A stretch of 64,000 nucleotides of DNA from an uncultured SAR86 cluster bacterium (GCA_905181645.1 CAJIYN010000001.1:661334-725333), one strand, 5' to 3'; shown: positions 50,242-60,622, numbered from the stretch's first letter. Numbers and translations: made by a program. The notes: generated by a model not told the origin, from the sequence alone.

Positions 50242-51262
50242 ATGAAATATTTATATTCACTTTTTTACTTCTTCCCTTAGCAGCATCTGCAGCTTTTAAT
50301 GATTATTCTAATTTGAATTCTTTTTTAAAAGAAAGTGATATCAATAATAAAAAAGTATTTGTTTTACTTAATAACAAAAGATTATTTTCTACAGATTATC
50401 ACCCTTCTTCTTTTAAGAGAGCTCGAGATGAATATCCTCGATACCCATCAACAATGATTAAAAAAGGAATTGAGGGTTTTGTAGAAGTTGGCTTTAATGT
50501 TAATGAGGATGGTTCCACGTCAGATCATAAAATAATTACTTCAGAACCCTCTGATTATTTCGATAATAACTCTTTAGAAGAGGCAAAGGGCTTACGTTAC
50601 ACAAAGGATACAAATACAAATTATACAAATACCAAAGGCTCTAAGCATATGCATAGATTCACTTTCAACCTCCCGGAAGAATCTAGAAAAGTTCCAAATG
50701 GAGTATTCTCTTGTATGGAATTAATTTATCAAGACAAGCACCTTGCAGCAAAAAAATGTTCTGAAAATAGAGTTAGTATTCACAGCGGTTATACGGTTCC
50801 TTACGCAATGTCCCTTTACTATATGAATCAAAGTGATGAAGCAATTAAATTATTAACCGAGCTCCTTAAAGACCCTCAAGAAGAAAGTTTTTATGTTAAG
50901 GCTTTAAGTGCTTCAGCTGTTTCTATTTTTCTATTTGCAAATAAATCTTATCAAGAAATTATAGAATTAGAGCCTTTCTTTATAGATATAAGAAAAGTTG
51001 GATATGAAGAGGCAATGCTAAATGCCTTTTATTTCCTTAGGCGTTTCATTGTTTTATGCAAACAAAACAATTGATTCTTTATACTATTTGAAACTTACTC
51101 AACAAGATTCTAATTGTAAAATTTCATCGATGAATTCAAATGATGATATTAAAGCAAAAAAAGCCCAAAGTTTATTTAGGCTTATTACCTCAAAAGAGCT
51201 GCTATATTGATCAATTCAATAGAACAGAAGAAACATTAAAAGCTATAAATAAAATAATTTAG
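50242..51262 (+). CDS. Exported protein with TonB C-terminal domain, frameshifted
   Basis: A periplasmic protein of about 335 residues. The leader MKYLYSLF... is a signal peptide broken by a frameshift near 50275 and ends around AASAAFND. A TonB-C-like domain follows (YPRYPSTMIKKGIEGFVEVG through FNVNEDGSTSDHKI, then SLEEAKGLRYTK), the fold that contacts TonB-dependent receptors. The remaining ~200 residues (SGYTVPYAMSLYYMNQSDEA) look helical and repeat-like, perhaps TPR. Frameshifts at about 51030 and 51185; the end DQFNRTEETLKAINKII is at 51262. It lacks the proline-rich spacer and membrane anchor of true TonB, so its role is unclear. Confidence 0.65.
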
Positions 51263-51849
51263 TTTAAACTCTATAATTTCTTTATTTCCAAGTAATCCAA
51301 AAATAAGTTTTCCACTATGACCCTCTACAGTTGATATTTTAATAGATCCTCTTGAAATTTTCTTCTAGTTTGCTCATCAACTGCTGAAAAAGGTTCATCC
51401 ATTAATAACACTTGAGAATCAACACTCAAAGCTCTTGCTAAACCTACTCTTTGTCTCATACCACCTGATAGTTCATGAGGAAAGCTATTTTCAAAACCTT
51501 TTAAACCAACATCACCAATATATTTTGCTGCAATTGATTCTCTTTCAGATTTTGCAACACCTCTTAATTCTAAACCAAATCCAACATTTCGAATAACAGA
51601 TGCCCAATCCCCCTTTTTTCAGAAGGGACAAAATCCTCAGAGGAATTCAAAACAATATTATTAATTTTTATAAGACCTTTATCTGGATGCATCAATCCTG
51701 AGATGATATTAAGAAGGGTGGTTTTACCACAACCACTTTCACCAACAAAACTAAGAGTATCTTTATCGATATCTTCAAAATTAATATTATTAAGTCCAAC
51801 ACCATATTTAGAAATTGCTAAAGGATAGATTTGAAATTAAAAGGCTCAT
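51263..51849 (-). pseudogene. ABC transporter ATP-binding protein, SsuB/TauB-like, broken
   Basis: Minus strand from about 51849. It has a start MSLLISNLS, Walker A in FVGESGCGKTTLLNIISG, the signature [15 protein letters not shown] and Walker B in [15 protein letters not shown]. Several frameshifts (about 51825, 51620, 51360) break it, and the part after the D-loop is short and unrecognised. About 195 codons against the usual 250. Similar ATPases serve nitrate, sulfonate or taurine uptake; no permease or binding protein is nearby. It converges on the TonB-C gene. It may be a real but error-ridden gene or another chimeric segment. Confidence 0.6.
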
Positions 51850-51944
51850 TTGTTAATAAAAAGTTTCTTCTTGTAATGGTATGTAATAAACTAATTCAAA
51901 ATTAATGCTTGGTTGATAATACCAAAGACTATCTCTTACTAACA

Positions 51945-53094
51945 ATGTATAAATATAAAATTTTCAATAATATTGCTGACGATGGCATTGATGTTCTGAA
52001 AGGACATAACTTTATAATCGATGAAATAAATCCTGAAACGATTATATTAAGAAGTCAGGTTCTATCTAGTGATGATTTCAATAAATCTCTCAGATGTATT
52101 GGCAGAGCCGGAGCAGGCACTAATAATATACCTTCAGAGGAAGCAACCAAGAAAGGTATTGTAGTTTTTAATACACCTGGAGCCAATGCTAACGCTGTAA
52201 AAGAACTTGTTGTTTGTGGAGTTGAGTTTCTTGCAGAGGCAATCCAAGGCAATACTTTTTCAAAAACCTTAGATGGGCTTGATACTTCAGATTTAAATAG
52301 CGCTATGGAAGAGCAAAAAAAGCTTTTTAAGGGGACGGAGTTAAAAGGTAAAACCTTAGGAATAGTTGGTTTGGGCGCAATTGGATCTTTAGTTGCTCAG
52401 ACTGCGCAAAGCATGGGTATGAATCTGATCGGATTTGATCCTCATATTTCAGTTGATTCAGCATGGAGACTTCCAAAGGAGGTTGAAAAAGCTGAAAGCC
52501 TAGAAGCTTTATTAAGTATGTCTGATTATATTTCTTTACATGTTCCACTGGTCGAAGCTACCAAAGACCTTATATCAATAGAAAAACTAAAGAATTGTTA
52601 TACAAAAGTATTAAAATTAGTTTGTTTATTAAATGGAAAAGACTAAAAAATGATGATATTATTTTACAACTTTAATTAGCTCGAATTTATATTGTTAAAA
52701 AACAGATACTTCATCTAGATAAAAAACAGTTTGAAAAACTTTTTTCTTTTACCGCATCTTGGAGCTAGCACGAATGAAGCAGAAATAAATTGTGCATTTA
52801 TGGCATGTGACCAAGTTAGTAACTTTTTACTACATGGAAATATTATAAATTCTATAAATTTTCCACCTATAAGATTAGGCAGGACAACACCATTTAGGTT
52901 AGTGATTATTAATCGTAATGAGCCAGGAATGATTGGAAAAATTGCAGATGAAATTGCATCTGCAGAAATCAATATTGCTGACATGACAAATAAAAGTAGA
53001 GATGAAATAGCAATAAACCTTATTGATATCGATGAAGAGCCCTCGCAAAATCTTATTAGATAGTATTCAGAAAATAGACCATGTTGGAATATGA
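51945..53094 (+). CDS. serA: D-3-phosphoglycerate dehydrogenase, internally disrupted
   Basis: First enzyme of serine synthesis. I choose the atg at 51945 (MYKYKIFNNIADDGIDVL). It shows CIGRAGAGTNNIPSEEATKK, NTPGANANAVKELV, the NAD-binding TLGIVGLGAIGSLVAQ and SDYISLHVPLVEATKDLI. Around 52600-52735 the conserved N.SRGEIVD...DFP stretch is replaced by stop-rich DNA. Homology resumes at FFLPHLGASTNEAEINCAFM, which carries the catalytic-histidine region. The C-terminal ACT domain (NEPGMIGKIADEIASAEINI) ends, after a frameshift at 53060, at IDHVGI, stop 53092-53094. Confidence 0.88.
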
Positions 53095-53467
53095 TATTTT
53101 AACTAGTATTAATTATAAATTTCTTAAAAAAACTTCTTGGATAACAGGTGAACTTCATGGAAATAGAGATTTTGAGCCCTAAATATAGTTAATTTATATA
53201 ACCTTATAGCTGAAATTTATTTTATTAAAAATTAAATAAAATAATACTTGCCCACAAGTAAAAAAAGTGATATTAAGAAAAATATGCAATAAATAAACCC
53301 ATACTACATGTTATTTCGTTAAATTACTGAAATGCGGTAATAAAAGACTTTATTGTATAAAAATTAACCAATTAGCATAAAAGCCTTATTCTAAAGGATT
53401 TACAGTGTAGAATATAAAGTTATCCAATAAGTTATCCACAGATTCTGTGGATAAAATTTCATAGAAA
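53095..53467. other. AT-rich non-coding region with a DnaA-box cluster before ung
   Basis: 373 bases without a recognised gene. Near its start a short open stretch ending at 53182 (KTSWITGELHGNRDFEP-stop) may be a remnant of some other protein. The middle, 53190-53400, is very AT-rich with no clear hairpin. At the right end are DnaA-like boxes: a weak TTATCCAAT at 53420-53428 and two perfect inverted boxes TTATCCACA at 53432-53440 and TGTGGATAA at 53446-53454, separated by 5 bases, so they can also form a hairpin. Confidence 0.6.
53432..53454. promoter_or_regulatory. Inverted pair of perfect DnaA boxes
   Basis: TTATCCACA and TGTGGATAA, 5 bases apart, 14 bases upstream of the ung start. They may regulate ung or titrate DnaA. 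A hairpin with a 9-base stem is an alternative reading. Confidence 0.55.
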
Positions 53468-54143
53468 ATGAACAAATTTAAACCTGAAAATTACCTCGAT
53501 CCAAAGTGGAGACTTTTGTTACAAAAAAAATAAAACATCCATATGTAGATATAATTAGTAATTACATAAAATTAGAAAAAAAAATATACCCAGATGTAAG
53601 AAATATTTTTAGCTTTCGAACTTTTGCCAGCCTGAAGATATTAATATTGTTATTATTGGTCAGGATCCATATCACGGAAATGGCCAAGCGAATGGGCTAG
53701 CTTTTTCAGTAAATGAAGGAATAAAAATACCCCCATCTTTAAGAAATATATTTAGTGAATTAGAGTCTGATTTAAGTATTCCAATTCATAAAAATGGTAA
53801 TTTAGAATCTTGGGCAAAGCAGGGCGTTCTTCTATTAAATACATGCCTTACAGTAGAAGAATCAAAACCCGGGTCTCATCAAAATATTGGCTGGGAAGAG
53901 TTTACGGATGCTATTCTCCAAAATATTGGATACAAAGGCTCAGTTGTATTTATGTTGTGGGGAGCAAAAGCTCAAGCTAAAGAAAGTATCATCTATAAAG
54001 ACAATAATCTAATTATTAAATCAGCACATCCGTCTCCATTTTCTGCAAGAAGAGGTTTTTTTGGATCAAAGCCATTTTCTCGTGCAAATGCTTTTTTAAA
54101 GTCAAACGGTAAAAATGAAATTAACTGGAATCTGGATATCTAA
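53468..54143 (+). CDS. ung: Uracil-DNA glycosylase, frameshifted
   Basis: Removes uracil from DNA to start base-excision repair. Start MNKFKPENYLDPKWRLLL at 53468. The water-activating motif is in IVIIGQDPYHGNGQANGLAF, then PPSLRNIFSELESDL, WAKQGVLLLNT, VVFMLWGAKAQ and the leucine-loop region SAHPSPFSARRGFFG (Phe where the common HPSPLS has Leu). Frameshifts near 53530 and 53620. Its 3' end overlaps ygfZ on the opposite strand by 23 bases. Confidence 0.93.
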
Positions 54144-54866
54144 TAAATTCAATTGATTTATATATGTCATTTTGAAAATCATCTCTTTTGATGTGAGTAG
54201 TAAAAATTTTATGATCTAAAAACTTTAAGGTTTCTCCATGAATTTTTAATTTAGTATCTATAGCGACTCTGCCTGGGACCACTGCTGTAACGAATTCCCT
54301 TCTATTAACTCCTAAATAGTGAACTCTAGCTACTACCTCTTGGCCTCTGAAACAACCCTTGCTAAAGGAAATTGGGACTCTTAAATATAGGGTTACACTA
54401 GTAAATCTAGTCGACTAATACGATAATTTTGTTGTTTTGAGTTTCTACAACACCACCATTCACCTCAAAAGATTCTTTTTTGCCATTTTCTAGAGCAATG
54501 GTGATTTTGCCTCCAGATAGTGTTGCAATAATCGGGGCGTGATTGTTTAAGATTTCAAAACTACCGTCCGAACCTGGAAGCTCAATAGATAGAATGTCGC
54601 CTGAGAATAGCTCTTTGTCTGGTGTGATAATATCAACTAACATATTGCGTAGATTAAGCTTTAGCCTCAGCTAAAATTTCAGCCTGAATGAACCCCTTAT
54701 GATCAAGTAAACAAGACATTTGGGCATTGTTATTAGCTAATTCTGAAATATCAGACGTGACTTGTCCCTGTAATAAAGCTTCAACTTTATCAATATCACC
54801 ATTAAGTTTTAAAACCTCATAGGTATCTAAATCAATAGAGCCTGTTTTTATTAGATTCTTTAGCAT
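54121..54866 (-). CDS. ygfZ: tRNA-modifying/Fe-S assembly protein YgfZ, middle replaced
   Basis: GcvT-like folate-dependent protein supporting Fe-S enzymes. The N-terminal part (54866-54660) has VEALLQGQVTSDISEL and SCLLDHKGFIQAEIL, typical of the family. The C-terminal part has the signature FSKGCFRGQEVVARVHYLG around 54350-54310 and ends YPDSS at 54121. Between them about 250 bases carry a different gene, an ATP synthase epsilon subunit. It is divergent from sdhE by 43 bases, as ygfZ and sdhE are in E. coli. Confidence 0.85.
54407..54643 (-). other. atpC: ATP synthase epsilon subunit (Bacteroidota-like) lodged in ygfZ
   Basis: An open 78-residue frame: MLVDIITPDKELFSGDILSI, ELPGSDGSFEILNNHAPII, then VETQNNKIIVLVD-stop. 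It is the short, beta-domain-only form typical of Bacteroidota AtpC, lacking the C-terminal helical domain of gammaproteobacterial AtpC. The residues just upstream (AEAKA-stop at about 54654-54670) resemble an AtpD C-terminus, so a piece of an atpD-atpC junction seems to have been pasted into ygfZ. No other atp genes are present. Confidence 0.7.
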
Positions 54867-54909
54867 CAGTTTTCTTGTAGAATTAACCTCTTTAACTTTA
54901 TTCTAACTA

Positions 54910-55134
54910 ATGAGCGAACAAATAAATAGATTGAGATGGAAATGTAGACGAGGTATGCGTGAATTAGATCTGTTGCTTAAAGAATTCTCTGAGAAAGAAA
55001 TGCTTAATTTATCTTCTGACGATCATGCTACTTTTGATGAAGTGCTAAATTACGATGATCAGACTCTTTACGATTTTATTTTTAAAAAATTAAGCTTATC
55101 TTCATACATGAAAGGTTTATTAATAATAAATTAA
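54910..55134 (+). CDS. sdhE: Succinate dehydrogenase assembly factor SdhE (flavinylation factor)
   Basis: Promotes covalent FAD attachment to SdhA. Intact at 74 residues, within the small family size. The diagnostic RGMRELD occurs in LRWKCRRGMRELDLLLKEF. It is divergent from ygfZ and links functionally to sdhAB at the start of the window. About 70 bases separate it from rpoE. Confidence 0.92.
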   Translation: MSEQINRLRWKCRRGMRELDLLLKEFSEKEMLNLSSDDHATFDEVLNYDDQTLYDFIFKKLSLSSYMKGLLIIN

Positions 55135-55205
55135 AAAAATTTACAAAATTAGAGAACTTTTAATAACAAGACTGGTCATATTGGTAAGGAAATTGAGTTT
55201 TTAAA

Positions 55206-55780
55206 ATGGATAAAAATAATATTAACGAAGATTTCTATTTAATAGAGAAAGTTAAGGAAAAGAACCAGGATGCCTTTAAAGTGTTAATGATCAAATATCA
55301 ACCAAGAATATATAGTGCTTTGTTCGGTTATGTTAAGTCAAAAGAAGATGCCGAAGACTTGACTCAACAAGTATTTATAAGAGTGTGGAATAAGATAGAT
55401 TCATTTAGAGGGGATAGTGCATTTTTTACATGGGTTTATAGAATAGCTATTAATCTTGCTAAGAATCATGATAACTAGTGCGACTTTCAAAAAAGATAAA
55501 TTAAATATTTCAGATGATGTCATGCATTTTGATTATCCTCACTTTAGCTCACCTGAACTAAGTGTTGAAAGCGCAGAAACATCTATAACTATTAAAAATT
55601 TTATTTCTACCTTAAATGAAAATTTTAAAAACACCCTTTATTTTGCGAGAGTATGAGGGTAAAAGCTATCAAGAAATAGCTGAAATAATTGAATGTCCTA
55701 TTGGCACTGTTAGATCAAGGATCTTCAGAGCTCGAGAAACTATATTAGATTTTATAAAAGAGGAAATATCCAATGACTGA
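55206..55780 (+). CDS. rpoE: RNA polymerase sigma-E factor, frameshifted
   Basis: ECF sigma factor for envelope stress. Region 2 is clear (EDAEDLTQQVFIRVWNKIDS, GDSAFFTWVYRIAINLAKNH). Region 4 has EYEGKSYQEIAEIIECPIGT followed by VRSRIFRARE, the helix-turn-helix for -35 recognition. Frameshifts at about 55475 and 55645. Total of about 190 codons, normal. The 3' end overlaps rseA by 8 bases, as expected for a sigma/anti-sigma pair. Confidence 0.94.
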
Positions 55781-56465
55781 TATTAATGAAAAGCTTTCAG
55801 CTCTATTTGATGGAGAACTCTCTCACTCAGAAACAGATGAATTATTGATGCAGATTAATGACAACGGTGTTCAAGATAAATTAAAAAATTATGCTCATCT
55901 TAGTGCAATGATTTCTAACGAAAAACAAACAAAATTAAAATCTAATGTAACTTATTTAAAGTTTCCAGATTTTCTACAATACAGGCCCTGGCTCTCAAAT
56001 GGGATGTCAGCTGCTGCAGCCATTCTCTTAACAGTTTTTTTAATAAACCCATCAGATTCAGACAGGCTTGGTTTTAATAGTGAAGCACAATCTCAAATAC
56101 AAGCTGCAATAAACAGCGATGAAGCAAAAAATAATATTATTAGAATTGAGGAGGGCTTATTGGAGCATATGTTAAACGTTTTAGATCAAAGCGGCATTGA
56201 AAGTAAAAATCAGTACAACCCAAACTTAACCAATGTTGGCTTTCAAAGCAGATCCAACAGACCAGGACACTATACTAATGGGAAAGAGAATTTTTATATG
56301 CACATTGCAAATAAAGATTTAGGTTTAAAGAATGTAAGATACTGGAAATCTGGAAAAAATATGGTTTACTTATATCCATTACCAGGCGGAAAAGTAATCA
56401 CACTTTATGGAAATCTTCGTTTAGAAGAAGCCAATAGAATTATTAGTTCAATACAAATTAGATAG
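55773..56465 (+). CDS. rseA: Anti-sigma-E factor RseA/MucA-like, with an RseB-like C-terminus
   Basis: Single-pass membrane anti-sigma factor holding RpoE inactive. Intact at 230 residues. The cytoplasmic N-terminus MTDINEKLSALFDGELSHSE matches RseA/MucA sigma-binding domains. A membrane segment lies at about residues 76-93 (GMSAAAAILLTVFLI). The periplasmic part ends KVITLYGNLRLEEANRIISS, which resembles the final VTVVGE-P-AT-RIA-S of RseB/MucB. No separate rseB follows. RseA identity is firm; the RseB resemblance is my inference by eye. Confidence 0.85.
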   Translation: MTDINEKLSALFDGELSHSETDELLMQINDNGVQDKLKNYAHLSAMISNEKQTKLKSNVTYLKFPDFLQYRPWLSNGMSAAAAILLTVFLINPSDSDRLGFNSEAQSQIQAAINSDEAKNNIIRIEEGLLEHMLNVLDQSGIESKNQYNPNLTNVGFQSRSNRPGHYTNGKENFYMHIANKDLGLKNVRYWKSGKNMVYLYPLPGGKVITLYGNLRLEEANRIISSIQIR

Positions 56466-56473
56466 GAGATATC

Positions 56474-57862
56474 ATGAAAAAATTCGCAAACATTAGTTTT
56501 GTTTTAGTCTTCGCATTAAGTATTAACCTCTCAGCTGTAGGCTTGCCTTCAAATATAGCTGGTCTTGTTGAGGACTCTGCTCCTGCTGTTGTAAATATCA
56601 CATCAAGAAAAGAAGTCTCTTCTCAAAACTCATACAGAGGAATGCCTCCAGAGCTAGAAAGATTTTTTGGAATTCCAAGAGGTTATGAAGAGGCTCCACA
56701 ACAAAAAAGGAAAGCAGAAGGATATGGATCTGGGTTTATTTTTTAAGAATAATTATATTCTAACTAATTACCATGTTGTTGAAGATGCTACTGAAGTTTT
56801 GGTATCACTCTCTGATAGAAGAGAATATGTTGCAGAAATAATTGGAGTTGATCCTTTATCAGATCTAGCTGTCTTAAAAGTTGATGGAACAAATCTACCT
56901 AAAGTATCGATTGGTGATAGCGAGAATTTAAGAGTGGGTGATTGGGTTGTTGCTATAGGTTCTCCTTTTAGTTTTGATTTTTCTGTTACTGCTGGAATTG
57001 TAAGTGCTAAGGGAAGAAGTATTCAAAATAATAATATTGGAAATTATGTCCCTTTTTTACAAACAGATGCTGCAATTAATCGTGGCAATTCTGGTGGACC
57101 TTTATTTGATATGAATGGTAATGTTGTCGGCATAAATTCTCAAATTTATTCTAGAAGTGGCGGTTATCAAGGTCTTGCATTTGCCATACCTATAAATGTA
57201 GCTATTGATGTTGCCGAACAAATTATAGATACAGGTATTGTAGCAAGAGGCTATTTAGGCGTTAGAGTTGGGGAGGTTGATAATGATCTTGCTGAAGCTC
57301 TTGGCATGGATAAGCCATATGGAGCTTTAATAAATGATCTTGAAGAAGGAGAATCTGGAGATAATGCTGGATTAATTCCAGGAGATGTCATCTTAGATTT
57401 TGATGGTAAGGAAATTAAATTTAGTGCAGATCTTCCTCATGTCGTAGGGCAAATAAAACCAAATACGGAATCTACTGCAACTATATTTAGGGACGGTGAG
57501 GAGATGGAGCTGACTTTTATTCTTGGAGAATTACCTTCAAGTGATAAACCATTTGTGCCTGCAAAAAGTGATAATAATTCTGATATGTTAGGACTTCAAA
57601 TTGAAGAAATTGATAGAGATAGCACCGCAAATGGAAAATTTAGAAAAAGAAATTGGACTAAATGTTATCAAGGGTCTCCTGCATCAGGCAAAATACAAAG
57701 AGGTGATGTTATTACTCATATACGTTATAGAAATATGAAATATAAGATAGATAGCCTTGAATCTTTTCGGATACCATAGAAAAACTTGAATCTGGATCAA
57801 TAGTAGCTGTTTTTGGTAAAAGAAATAACGCTCGTTTTATTGTTCCAATCAGATTAAATTAA
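56474..57862 (+). CDS. mucD: Periplasmic serine endoprotease MucD/DegP-like, frameshifted
   Basis: HtrA-family protease/chaperone with a signal peptide (MKKFANISFVLVFALSINLS). The trypsin-like domain has its His in LTNYHVVEDATE, Asp in DPLSDLAVLKVD and Ser in AAINRGNSGGPLFD. Two PDZ domains follow (RGYLGVRVGEVDND; second near QGSPASGKIQRGDVITHI). Frameshifts at about 56745, 57655 and 57770; the C-terminus FGKRNNARFIVPIRLN ends at 57862. Placement after rpoE-rseA matches the Pseudomonas algU-mucA-mucB-mucD cluster without mucB. Confidence 0.92.
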
Positions 57863-57928
57863 AAATATTTATAAATAGACTCCTCTAAAGCTAATAACTT
57901 AATAGCTTTCCTTGTAAAATGTATTCAT

Positions 57929-59725
57929 ATGAAGAACATTAGAAACTTTTCTGTAATTGCCCATATTGACCACGGGAAATCGCACCCTGTGCTGATAGGC
58001 TTGATTAGAGTTTTCTGGCGGCCTGTTACTGCACAGAGAGATGTCTGACCAGATTGCTTGACTCATATGGATATTAGAAAGAGAAAGAGGTATTACTATA
58101 AAGTCTCATGCGGTAACACTGGAATATATCAAAGACGGAACGCCGTACCAATTAAATTTTATTGATACCCCAGGACACGTGGATTTTTCGTATGAAGTTT
58201 CTAGATCACTTTCAGCATGCGAGGGAGCACTCTTGGTAGTTGATGGCTCTCAGGGTGTCGAAGCTCAAACTTTAGCTAATTGTTATACAGCTGTTGATCA
58301 AGGCTTAGAAGTTATTGCTTGTTATTAATAAAATTGACTTACCTCAATCTGATCCTGATAGAGTTAAAAAAGAAATAGAGGACATGATAGGTATTAATTC
58401 TGAAAATGCACCTCTTGTAAGTGCAAAAACTGGTGAAGGAACAGAAGAATTATTAGATATGCTGGTCAGAGATATACCCCCGCCAGAAGGAAGTCCAGAT
58501 GCTCCATTACAGGCCTTGATAGTAGATTCCTGGTTCGATCCTTATTTAGGAGTTGTCTCGCTTATCAGAATTAAGAATGGAACATTAAATACTGGACAAA
58601 AATTTAAAATATTTACAACTGGTGATGAGCACCTTGTAGATGAGGTTGGTATCTTCACTCCTAAAAGAACCAAGACTGATAGTTTAAAGGCTGGAGAAGT
58701 TGGCTATTTGATTGCTAGTATTAAAAATATTGATGGTGCTCCAGTAGGAGATACTATTACTGGAAGCAAAGATCCAGTTAAGGTTCCATTGGAGGGTTTT
58801 AAGCCAGTACAACCAAGAGTTTTTGCGGGTTTATTTCCAACCTCTGGAGAAGATTATGAGAAATTTAGAGATGCACTTGCAAAGTTACGTTTAAACGATG
58901 CTGCCTTACTTTTTATCCCAGAAAGCTCTGCTGCTTTAGGCTTTGGTTTTAGGTGTGGTTTTCTTGGAATGCTTCATATGGAAATTATTCAAGAAAGACT
59001 AGAAAGAGAATATGATTTAGATCTTATATCTACAGCTCCTTCAGTTGAATATGAAATTTTAAAAACAGATGGTACTGTTTTCAAATGTGATAATCCCTCC
59101 CAGATGCCTGTATCAAATGAGATTGATGAAATTAGAGAGCCAATAGTTCTTGTAAATGTTTTAACTCCAAATGATTATGTTGGAAGTGTTATCACTCTTT
59201 GTACAGGCAAAAGAGGGATTCAAAAAGAGATGAATTATTTTGGCACTCAAGTATCCATTATATTTGAAATGCCTCTTTCTGGAGTGATTGTTGATTTTTT
59301 TGACCAAATAAAATCTTCAACAAAAGGTTTTGCCTCTATTGAGTATAGCTTGATTGGTTTTAGAGCCTCTGACCTTACAAAGATAGATATTTTGATAAAT
59401 GACCAAAAAGTAGATGCGCTTTCTATGATTGTACATAAATCTTTTTCTATGATGAAGGCTCGTGAAATTGCTAAAAATCTACAGAAATTAATTCCAAGAC
59501 AAATGTTTGATGTTCCAATTCAGGTAGCGCTAGGTTCAAAAATTATCCAGGGAAACAGTAAAAGCACTTAGAAAAAATGTTACTGCTAAGTGTTATGGTG
59601 GTGATATCTCAAGAAAGAAAAAACTTTTAGAAAAACAAAAGAAGGGCAAGAAGAAAATGAAGCAACTTGGCAGAGTATCAATACCTCAAGATGCATTTTT
59701 GAATTACTTTAGCTCACAGGATTAA
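57929..59725 (+). CDS. lepA: Elongation factor 4 (LepA), frameshifted
   Basis: Ribosome-associated GTPase. Start [18 protein letters not shown] at 57929 with the P-loop; the bases at about 57980-58070 are garbled with several frameshifts (expected TLADRLIE...REMSDQ...LDSMD). Clear afterwards: [57 protein letters not shown], then [21 protein letters not shown] frameshift near 59560 precedes the EF4-specific C-terminus ([20 protein letters not shown]), ending 59725. lepB starts 3 bases later. Confidence 0.94.
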
Positions 59726-59728
59726 GCT

Positions 59729-60622
59729 ATGTTTACAGATCCAATATTTTTATTAGCTCTAGTGGGAGTTGGTATATGCCTTTCAATATGGGTGCTAGAA
59801 GCCATGAAAATGGATGAGTCTAATAATATTGATATAAAGACACCCAGCCAAGACAAGATTTCAAAGATTGGCTTTGCATTAGGTCTTGTCATTTTATATA
59901 GAGTTTTTATTAATGCTGGCGACCTCAGCATCATCCTCTTACTTGCGACTATTATCAGTTTAATAATTTGGCTTACTGGTAAGTTTACGAGCAATTCATA
60001 TTTGGGAGCCTCAGGAAGAAGTTGGTTTATCCCCATTTTTTTAATATTTGTATTAAGAACATTTATGTATGAACCTTATCAAATCCCATCTGGCTTAAAT
60101 ATTAATCGATAAAATTGAGTTTTTATATTAGTTAATAAACATTCATATGGTTTAAAACTTGAAAGAACAGGTAAATCTTTTGCCTTAGCAAAAGACCCTA
60201 AACTAGGAGATGTTGTTGTATTTATACCTCCACATAAACCAATGCCTTTTGTTAAAAGATTAATTGGAAAACCTGGTGACAAGGTGAGTTATATCAACAA
60301 GAAGCTTTATCTTAATGACATTGCTGTTCCTCAAAATTATTATAAAACTGAATCAGGTATTGATTTTTATCTTGAGAATTTTAATGGTAAAGAGATAACG
60401 GTTCAGCATATGAGATCAAGACCATCTGGCGCTCCATCAGAGTGGATTGTCCCAGATAATATGTATTTTGCAGTTGGAGATAATCGTGATAATTCTAACG
60501 ACAGCAGGTACTGGGGCTTCGTCCCAAGAGATAATTTTATGGGAACAGGCGAAATGATCTGGATGACATGGGAGTGTTGGACCTGCTTGCCTTCCTTTGA
60601 GCGAGCAGGAAGTATTAAGTGA
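59729..60622 (+). CDS. lepB: Signal peptidase I, catalytic-serine region damaged
   Basis: Membrane-bound leader peptidase. Two N-terminal membrane segments lie in the first 110 residues. The block YEPYQIPSG precedes the catalytic serine, but the following ~30 bases (60100-60128) contain stops where SM.PTL..GD is expected. The frame resumes at FILVNKHSYGLKLER. The catalytic lysine is in FVKRLIGKPGDKVSY, and the GDNRDNSNDSRYWGFVP box is intact. The end (FERAGSIK) overlaps the rnc start by 4 bases. Confidence 0.92.

Noticed and set aside
53095..53467. Chromosomal replication origin
   Set aside because: Only two good DnaA boxes, no dnaA, dnaN, rpmH or gidA nearby, and the adjacent atpC is a foreign patch.
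54407..54643. A real atpC gene of this genome
   Set aside because: It lies inside ygfZ, whose two halves are both present, is of a different taxonomic type and has no atp neighbours.
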